43,097 nucleotides of DNA from Corynebacterium kroppenstedtii. GTDB taxonomy: Bacteria; Actinomycetota; Actinomycetes; Mycobacteriales; Mycobacteriaceae. Each line of letters starts with the position of its first letter. Position 1 is the stretch's first letter. The notes under the pieces are model-generated. The model had not been told where the DNA came from, did not search any database, and worked only from the letters and a program-made list of their open reading frames with translations. Shown here one piece after another: positions 36,839 through 43,097 of this stretch. The translations under genes and the position numbers were made by a program. The stretch is taken from contig NZ_QFRA01000019.1 in NCBI RefSeq assembly GCF_003243515.1, forward strand, positions 1 through 43,097. Direction: 5' to 3'.

Positions 36839-38890
36839 CTATTGGGGTCTAACAGCGACAATAAATGGTCCAACCTGCGTCACTGTCCAGTCGCTGAATG
36901 CTTCGGGGTGGAAGCGGATAGAACGGAAATGCACATTGGGGTCGCTGGGGTACACATCATCAGCGACGTTCAAGGCCCAGTCATCATCGTCGACGGAGCC
37001 ACGGAAGAGGATGGCGTCGGGTTTCCGCCAGGGCATGTCGTCCATGGCGGAGTTGAGTTCCTCGGGGGTTTCCGCCTCTGACCACTTCTCGATGGCGGCG
37101 TTCCGTTGCACAAATTCGCCGAGCGGGTTGGCGTAGTGGGCGGTCAGCGCCTGGAACTCGAGGTAGGGGCGGTACGCCATGAAGGCCTGTTCGTCGGCAA
37201 GAAGAACGGTGTCAGTGGGTTCGCGCCCGATGGTGTCGGCGATTTTCTGGTAATAGGTGCCAGAATCTGCGGGGACTCCGTCATTGCGATGCCCGTCGCC
37301 GTCGGTGTCGGAGTAAGCGGAATTGATCGAGTGGGAGATGGACCAGGGGATTGTCGCCGCGAATTCGGTGGCAGCAATCCCGACGAGTACGCCGATGACC
37401 AGTGTGATCATGGGTGCTGCCGTGGCAAACCGCTCGGGGTACAGAGCAGGTATCCCGTGCGCGAGGGCATCACGCAGTCCGAGCACACCGGCGGTGGCGA
37501 GCAGCATCGTGATCGGCGGTTCCAGGCGGAACCCCAGCAGCGTCGTCCCATGGAGTGTGGCGGCCATGGAGAGCAGCACCCAGGCGTAGTAGGTCAGCAC
37601 AGCGATGGCGATCGGCATCGCAATGGGATGGCTGAACCGCACAATCAGCCAGATAACACCGACGAGGCAGAGGAACCCGAGGACGGTCATGTGGAACATG
37701 GGTGTCGGGATTTGTGTCCCGTCGGCAGGTAGATAGTGCTGCGCTGTATCTGTGCTTCCGTGTGGTTTGGTCAGCAGGTCCTTGATATAGGGAGCCCAGA
37801 CCGTCGCTGCGATCAGGAGGGCGCCGAGGCCAATGCCCGCGAGCCGGATGATCGGTAGGAACGATTTCCGACGGATGGCTATGACGAGCCCAATGACGAC
37901 GATGGCGAGAGCGTTAACACCGGTGAACAGGGTGTAAAGGGTTGCCGATGCGCCGAGGAAGATCGCTGTTGCGAGTGCAGCAGGGATCCCCATGCCGACG
38001 ATGGCCGCGTAGGGCTCTAACGACGACATGGACAACATGATGGCCGTGGTGGTGAGCGCAATGGTGGTGGCGAGTGGCAGACTGCCGGTGATGCGCTGCC
38101 ATACGGGCACGAGCATGCACGCTGCTGCGCTGAGCGTAATGATGGCCCACGGTTGGAATGCGGCCCACCCCACGAGTCCGGTGTAGTGGGCGAATCGCCC
38201 GCCCGTAATGAACCAGCCGGCGGGATAGAAGGTGGGGATGTCCGGGTAGGCCATGTCGTGAAGGCCGAATTGCGCGGTCATCCTGGTGAGGAATTGGGTC
38301 CGAAATGCCTGGTCTACGGAGATTCCGTCGAGGTACAGGCGAGTTGCGGACAGGGGGACGGTGAGCACCGTGCCTACCAGTCCGGCGGGGGACATGTAGA
38401 TGACGATGTATGTCAACCAGACTCGCCATCGAGGACGACGAATAGCGGGGGAGGCAGCTCCATTTTTTGCATCGGAGTTCTTCGCACCGTTGTTCTTTCC
38501 GACGCTGCCACGTCCGGCTTGTTTTTCGTCGTGAACCCACCAGATAAGGAGGGCAGCAACGACGACAATGAGGATGGCCGAGGTCAGCGTAGAGAGCGCC
38601 TTGAGAACGTTGGAGTTGCTAAAAGCCGGATAGTGCGTGGTTTTCATGAGGCGCCAGAAAACCAGCGACATGATCGCGCCCCCAGTCACCACCAGAGCCA
38701 TGTTTATGATGGTTCGCCTGAGCCCAATGTGGTCGGCGGTGCGGCTTGTAGCAGGCAGGATGGGATCTGCGGATGCGGCTGTGTCGGCGTTGTCGACACT
38801 GTCCGTGTCATGGGTTGTCGTGGTGGAATCCGCAACTGGTGTGGATGCTGGATTCTTGTGCGACGTATCGCTCCCCTTTTTCGATGCCAT
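36839..38890 (-). CDS. aftA: Galactan 5-O-arabinofuranosyltransferase
   Basis: 683 aa from the ATG at 38890; an ATG at 38902 adds four residues. AftA places the first arabinofuranose on the galactan chain. Seen: a polar Ser/Thr/Asp-rich leader of about 50 residues, then roughly a dozen membrane helices. The acidic loop region after the second helix pair reads AYPDIPTFYPAGWFITGGRF, typical of AftA/GT-C enzymes. A soluble C-terminal domain starts near residue 530 and ends WTVTQVGPFIVAVRPQ. It lies directly upstream of embC with no gap, forming a transcription unit for arabinan assembly. The two genes mark a mycolata-type cell wall. Confidence 0.92.
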   Translation of the reverse strand: MASKKGSDTSHKNPASTPVADSTTTTHDTDSVDNADTAASADPILPATSRTADHIGLRRTIINMALVVTGGAIMSLVFWRLMKTTHYPAFSNSNVLKALSTLTSAILIVVVAALLIWWVHDEKQAGRGSVGKNNGAKNSDAKNGAASPAIRRPRWRVWLTYIVIYMSPAGLVGTVLTVPLSATRLYLDGISVDQAFRTQFLTRMTAQFGLHDMAYPDIPTFYPAGWFITGGRFAHYTGLVGWAAFQPWAIITLSAAACMLVPVWQRITGSLPLATTIALTTTAIMLSMSSLEPYAAIVGMGIPAALATAIFLGASATLYTLFTGVNALAIVVIGLVIAIRRKSFLPIIRLAGIGLGALLIAATVWAPYIKDLLTKPHGSTDTAQHYLPADGTQIPTPMFHMTVLGFLCLVGVIWLIVRFSHPIAMPIAIAVLTYYAWVLLSMAATLHGTTLLGFRLEPPITMLLATAGVLGLRDALAHGIPALYPERFATAAPMITLVIGVLVGIAATEFAATIPWSISHSINSAYSDTDGDGHRNDGVPADSGTYYQKIADTIGREPTDTVLLADEQAFMAYRPYLEFQALTAHYANPLGEFVQRNAAIEKWSEAETPEELNSAMDDMPWRKPDAILFRGSVDDDDWALNVADDVYPSDPNVHFRSIRFHPEAFSDWTVTQVGPFIVAVRPQ

Positions 38891-38965
38891 GGGGTAGATC
38901 ATGGCATATCGGTGGGACAGAGGAGATATTGCGACGCGTCGCCGTCGGCAATCCCCCGTCAGCGA

Positions 38966-40804
38966 TTAGTCGTCGCCAGTGATCAGGATCGCGCGGATAC
39001 CGGTGTGGAACCCGTCGCGCAGGCTGACGCGCTGCGATTCGCTCAGCGTGTATTCGTGCAACGATTCGCAGGCGAATTGCAGGAGCGGGCGATCCACATT
39101 CGGCGGGAGTCCTCCGCCGGAGAGGACGTGCGCGCTGTCACGTTGTTCCTCGGTCGCGACGTGGTGGAACCACCAGGTCGCATACTGTTGGCCGACGTCA
39201 AACGGGGTCTGGAATCCCGTGGTCGTCCAGATCTCGTTGGGCAGCGGCACGTACCGCGACCGGAGTTTCCGCCGTGGTGCCATCATCGATGGCTTCGGCG
39301 CGGGTTTCGGCTGCGGCGCGGGCGCTGCAGCCTCGGGAGCACTGCCGTTGCTCGAGCCATCGCTCGAGTCATCGCCCGCTGCGGCCTCATCGGTATTCTC
39401 AGCCGAACCCCCATCCGATGCTTGCTGTGATGCTGCAAGTTGCGCTGCTTGATGGCGCGCAGCAACAATCCCCGGAGTCGCCACAGTGGTCGGCCGATCC
39501 GCCGATCGCGGGTCCTCGGGCTTGCTGTCGTCCTTCGGCGCCGGGTTATCGGCTGTCTCCGTCGTGGAGCCTTCATTCGCCGCCAGAGCTCCCCCGACTG
39601 CTTCAGCCGGTTGAGGGGTTCGTTGCTTGCCGACGCTGGACTCCGGAATTCTCGTCGCGGGTGATCCTCCCGACGGCGAATGCTCTGTTTGCCCAGGTAC
39701 CGCCTGGTCGGCATCGGTGGGACGGGTCTGCGACGTCGTGTTGCTGGCGTTGGGTCCGCGGTTCCCATCTCGATCTCCACCGTGCCGACGATCTGCTGCG
39801 TTAGCGCTCCGTCGGGCGCAGGCCATCATGTCGGCCGGCGTAGGACGCGATGGAGCTGACTCCGCTGAGTGGGATTCGTGAACGGACGTTGATTGCCCGC
39901 CATGCTCACCATCGGCGACATTGTTGTTTCCGCGGATGCGCCGGGATGTCCATGTGTCTTCGCTGGTGTTTCCGGGTTGGCTGGCTGCTCGATGCCGATC
40001 CGCTTCATGAGCGTTCGCTTCATGGGCATGGGTGGAGTCTGCACGTGAGGAATGGTCGTCGCCACCCTTATTTTGCGTCGGCTGACCGTTGCCGACGCTG
40101 GCCCCAGCTGTGGACGCTGTCCGCTTGTCAGCCGATGAGGCAGCAGAATCAGCCACGCCGGTTCCACCACCGGACGTCTCATTTTCCGCTGTTTGTCCGT
40201 CGACAATGGGATCCTGCGCTTCCAGCGGACGCGGGGGAATCGACGGCGGAATGGGCCCCTCGAGCGGCTGAATCTGCATGGTATCGGCGAAGTCTTCGCG
40301 CGGATCCAGCACGGTGATTGAGTCGCATTTGTGCCGGAGCGCGTTGGACATCGAATCCCAGCTGAATCCGTAGAGGTGGACCCGCACTCCCATCGCTGAC
40401 GCTTCGACAACACCGGGGATCATGTCTTGGTCGCCGGACACAAGCACCATGTCGGAGCACTGTTGGCGGACCGCCGCCAGAATCATATCGGCAACGAGCC
40501 TGGTATCAACCGCTTTCTGTGTACGCCGCTGCCCAGTTTCGATCAGCAGCCCTGCGCGCAGCTGAACCCCGTCGACTGTCCGAAGTGCGCGTTGGTACCG
40601 GTGAGGACCGGAATCCGGGATGCCGTCGTACCAGTTTTGTCGCTGCACAGGTTGGCCAACATGTTGGGTAATCATTCGGTCGAGCACTGAACATACTTCG
40701 GGTAGATCAATTTCGAGCTGTGTTCGGGCACCTTCCTCCCATGAATTGTAAAAGCTTGCTAGAAGATAAGAGGTATCGACGAAAACTAAGGTGCGTTCGA
40801 GCAT
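38966..40804 (-). CDS. NYN-domain (PIN-like) putative ribonuclease with long disordered linker
   Basis: 612 aa. The N-terminal NYN domain (about 1-170) carries the acidic residues of PIN-like nucleases: VFVDTSY (D10), AVDTRLVADM (D100, D106) and LVSGDQDMIP (D125, D127), so RNase activity is likely. Residues 175-510 are low complexity, rich in Ser, Ala, Thr, Gly, Asp and Pro, and probably disordered. A conserved-looking C-terminal part (about 520-612; PLPNEIWTTTGFQTPFDVGQ, FACESLHEYTLSE, GIRAILITGDD) follows. The protein is cytosolic, with no signal peptide. It lies upstream of aftA in the same direction but separated by 75 nt, and is divergent from the ABC-like gene. Confidence 0.85.
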   Translation of the reverse strand: MLERTLVFVDTSYLLASFYNSWEEGARTQLEIDLPEVCSVLDRMITQHVGQPVQRQNWYDGIPDSGPHRYQRALRTVDGVQLRAGLLIETGQRRTQKAVDTRLVADMILAAVRQQCSDMVLVSGDQDMIPGVVEASAMGVRVHLYGFSWDSMSNALRHKCDSITVLDPREDFADTMQIQPLEGPIPPSIPPRPLEAQDPIVDGQTAENETSGGGTGVADSAASSADKRTASTAGASVGNGQPTQNKGGDDHSSRADSTHAHEANAHEADRHRAASQPGNTSEDTWTSRRIRGNNNVADGEHGGQSTSVHESHSAESAPSRPTPADMMACARRSANAADRRHGGDRDGNRGPNASNTTSQTRPTDADQAVPGQTEHSPSGGSPATRIPESSVGKQRTPQPAEAVGGALAANEGSTTETADNPAPKDDSKPEDPRSADRPTTVATPGIVAARHQAAQLAASQQASDGGSAENTDEAAAGDDSSDGSSNGSAPEAAAPAPQPKPAPKPSMMAPRRKLRSRYVPLPNEIWTTTGFQTPFDVGQQYATWWFHHVATEEQRDSAHVLSGGGLPPNVDRPLLQFACESLHEYTLSESQRVSLRDGFHTGIRAILITGDD

Positions 40805-41059
40805 CGTGCACGGTTTCCTAACTAAAATTTATCTAACTTTTTGTAAAAGGTTCTGGGGTTCAGGTTAGCGATTTCTAGTCACTAACGCCGACTCACGCGC
40901 CCGCATTCTAGTGCATTTTGCGGGGAGCCCCCACTGTATTGGTTCCCCCAACTATCCAATAGTAGTTCGTTATGGATCACCTTAACGGGGGCTTGTCGAC
41001 GCTCAATGTCGGGTTTCACCGCGCGCCCGTAGTGGACAAGGTGGTAAAGAATAGAGGGT
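40805..41059. other. Divergent promoter region
   Basis: 255 bp between the NYN gene (minus) and the ABC-like gene (plus). It is locally AT-rich near 40820-40850 and presumably contains both promoters; no confident -35/-10 pair or operator was found. Confidence 0.35.
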
Positions 41060-41959
41060 ATGGACTTGCATTCGACGGACCCGACGGCAGATGCGTTCGA
41101 CCGTTCTGCCGCTGCGCGCGATCGTTCTGCTGGAGAGTGGCGGGAATGGGATCCCGGCGACGCTCCGATCGCGTGGATGCGGAAGGCAACGGTGGTGGAA
41201 GCCCGCCGCGTGTGGTCCGTACCTTGGGGGACTCGACGCCGCAAGAATGCCTCGATCCTTGTCCGTGATTGCAATTTAGCGTTGCACGAGGGCTTGATTT
41301 ATTCATTCGTGGGGGAAGCAGCACCTGAATCCGCTGGTAGCCGGACCGCCACCGCTGCTACCTCTGCCACTTCCACCGTCAGTGCCACTCCGAACGTATC
41401 TACTCCTAGCCCGTCGGCGTCGGCAGCCAGTATCTTGCATGTTCTCGCTGGTCAAGAGCGCATCTCGGGCGGAATCGTCTCCGTGTTTGGCGAGTCCCCC
41501 TACGACAACGCCCGCACAATGGACAGCACCGTCCTGGCCGGGGTGTCGGTTCGGTACCCCGCCCAGTGGCGTGCCGACCGTGTGCTTCGCACTGCCGCCC
41601 GTCGTTACCCAAACTGGGACGACGACTACGCGGAAATGGTGTCTCGTGCTTTCCAGCTGGATCTCTCTACCAAGGTCAACCACTTATCGACGCAGGCCAG
41701 GACGCTGTTGTCGGCGGTTGTGGCGGTGGCGGCACGTGCGCCGTTGACGTTATGGGATAGGCCGTGCGAGGGGCTGAATCCGGAACGTCGGAAGTTAGTG
41801 ATGCAGACTCTCGTGGCCGATTGTGCTGCACACCCGAGAACGGTGGTGATGAATCAGGCAGATCGTGGCACCGACAACCTGGTGCATGCGTCCGCGGATC
41901 GGCTCCTCGTCGTCTCTGGTGGCACGGTTGTCGAAGATTTTCCGACGGAGGACGCGTAG
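41060..41959 (+). CDS. ABC-ATPase-like protein lacking nucleotide-binding motifs
   Basis: 299 aa with the overall layout of a GntR/YtrA-type ABC ATPase. Where the P-loop should be (after GLIYSFVGEA, about residue 78), the sequence is replaced by a stretch of about 40 residues rich in Ala, Ser and Thr, with no Gly-Lys-Thr. The fold then resumes at ILHVLAGQERISGGIVSVFG. The signature region reads HLSTQARTLLSAVVAV rather than LSGGQ, and Walker B is PLTLWDRPCEGLNP, with Arg where the catalytic Glu should be. It therefore probably cannot hydrolyse ATP. It is followed 10 nt later by a membrane-protein gene, the usual ABC permease position. It may be a degenerating gene or a scaffold pseudo-ATPase. 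Confidence 0.75.
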   Translation: MDLHSTDPTADAFDRSAAARDRSAGEWREWDPGDAPIAWMRKATVVEARRVWSVPWGTRRRKNASILVRDCNLALHEGLIYSFVGEAAPESAGSRTATAATSATSTVSATPNVSTPSPSASAASILHVLAGQERISGGIVSVFGESPYDNARTMDSTVLAGVSVRYPAQWRADRVLRTAARRYPNWDDDYAEMVSRAFQLDLSTKVNHLSTQARTLLSAVVAVAARAPLTLWDRPCEGLNPERRKLVMQTLVADCAAHPRTVVMNQADRGTDNLVHASADRLLVVSGGTVVEDFPTEDA

Positions 41960-41969
41960 GGGGTGTGTG

Positions 41970-42862
41970 ATGTCAGTCCGTGACCGTTTGTCCTTGGCCG
42001 ATGTGTCAACCGGTAGCCGCTGGTTAGTGGACCTGATGGTTGTCCTGGCGTTATGGATGGATGCGTCGCAGCCCGTGTTCGGCGCGGCGACGGCGATGGT
42101 GTGGTGCATCGTCACGCCGTATGGGAATCCCCGCTTGTTGGCCTATCGGACGTTCGGCCTGACCATTGTTCGCTATGTTCGCGATTATGTGCTGGTTGCC
42201 CTGGTCCGTTCAGTGGCGTTAGTCCTGGTTGGCGGTCTGATCGGTGTCCTCGTCCGGCGCGGCATCGCAGGATGGAGTTTGCCGCCTTTCCTTGGTTCTT
42301 CCAGTGCGGAATCTGTGACTCCATTTATCGTGACCTGCTGGTCGTGGCGTTTGCCGGCATTGTGCTCGGGCTCGGTTTTAACGCATTTGCGGGGTCGCGG
42401 ACGATGTTTCTGCGGCAGTATTCGGGGCTCGGTGGCGCTCATATGTTCGACGGCGACCATTATGCAGAATCGACATTTGTAGGTGAAGGTGCCGGATTGT
42501 CGGATCTGATGGTGGAGCTGTGCGGTGGACGTTCCTCGGCAGAAACGCCGCGTACAGAGGAAGAACAGCACAACTTAACCTGGCATTTCCTCCTCACGCG
42601 TGAAACCTGGTGGGGAGTTTTCGCTGTAGCTCTGCTTCTATGTGGCATCAGTTTCGCGACTAGCTCGATGATCGCTCTCGTTGTCGGCCTGCTTGTGACC
42701 TGCGCACTTGTGGGCTTTGTGCTCGTCGCCATCGCTCGGAACGCGACTAGCTTCGGTGTCCCGCGAGCCATTATGTGGCGAAAGAACTCAGTTCTCGCCC
42801 TCGGTCAAGCAGTGTGGATAGCTGTTCTGTTCATCATCACCGCAGTGTCGATCGCAAGCTAA
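41970..42862 (+). pseudogene. Frameshifted multi-pass membrane protein, partner of the ABC-like gene
   Basis: The first part (from MSVRDRLSLADVSTGSRWLV) is in one frame with about four helices. Near 42328 the frame changes and continues as RDLLVVAFAGIVLGLGFNAF through GVFAVALLLCGISFATSSMI to ITAVSIAS and the stop at 42862. A single missing base would join them into about 297 aa with six helices. It would be the permease of an ABC system with the preceding degenerate ATPase; the substrate is unknown. With both halves impaired, the transporter is unlikely to work as encoded. Confidence 0.8.
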
Positions 42863-43097
42863 CTCTTTGCCGCCACCTCACCGCTTGCCCGGCAACCAGT
42901 TCACAGGTCACCCTCCGTCTCTAGCTCACGGTCTTAACCCCTGGACTCACTGTTTCATTGCCGACGGTGGTCTTGCTCGGTGGATGTTTGTTGGCGTGTT
43001 TTGTGGTTGTGTGCTGGGGGTTTGTGGTGTGTGGGTGGGGTGTGTAGTGTTTTTTGTCGTCGCCGAGACAGCCGCCCGGCAGCTGGAAGTTAGTTGT
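42863..43097. other. Intergenic end of window, GT-rich tract
   Basis: No gene was recognised. From about 42975 to 43060 the plus strand is strikingly rich in G and T (for example GTGTGTGGGTGGGGTGTGTA) with almost no A or C. This could be a low-complexity tract or part of an untranslated region. Confidence 0.4.

Noticed and set aside
42975..43060. GT-rich tract as a telomere-like or recombination signal
   Set aside because: No regular repeat unit is present; it reads as low-complexity sequence only.

Overview
The window looks like a chromosomal segment of a Corynebacterium or a close mycolata relative. The main evidence is an adjacent aftA-embC pair (arabinogalactan synthesis, a single Emb protein), actinobacterial codon usage in the right-hand 33 kb, and short-spaced GTG/ATG operons. 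No rRNA, tRNA, CRISPR array or complete insertion sequence was recognised. Species cannot be fixed from the sequence alone.

Region 1 (1 to about 9.4 kb) is AT-rich, gene-poor and mostly decayed. It opens inside an anaerobic (class III) ribonucleotide reductase gene, nrdD, on the minus strand. Upstream of that gene lie two NrdR-type boxes 31 bp apart. The rest holds one small secreted protein, coding scraps and a broken kdpD-kdpE two-component system without its kdpFABC transporter.

Region 2 (9.4-11.7 kb) carries a small secreted protein, an S4 RNA-binding protein and a two-domain VOC (glyoxalase-fold) protein.

Region 3 (11.7-25.9 kb) is an exopolysaccharide locus. It contains an initiating polyprenyl glycosylphosphotransferase, rmlA, a CysE-like acetyltransferase, a GT4 glycosyltransferase, a Wzy-like membrane protein, a Wzz/BY-kinase with its LMW phosphatase, a YdcF-like protein, an EIIABC sugar permease, an HHxxxDG acyltransferase and a Wzx-like flippase. 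The initiating transferase, the GT4 enzyme and the polymerase are all frame-disrupted, while the regulatory kinase/phosphatase pair, rmlA and the flippase are intact. The locus may have lost its ability to build polymer, unless the disruptions are sequencing errors.

Region 4 (26-33.2 kb) has an M13 metallopeptidase and, divergently, a tight operon. That operon encodes a single-pass membrane protein, a PrsW-type intramembrane protease and a previously uncalled 39-aa signal-peptide-like ORF whose start overlaps the prsW stop. A GH25 lysozyme and a frameshifted glycerate kinase follow. This operon is the best candidate for an undescribed system, namely regulated membrane proteolysis linked to a small secreted peptide.

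Region 5 (33.2-43.1 kb) has embC and aftA (minus strand) and a NYN-domain protein with a long disordered linker. Divergent from these is an ABC-ATPase-like protein that has lost its nucleotide-binding motifs, followed by a frameshifted membrane partner.
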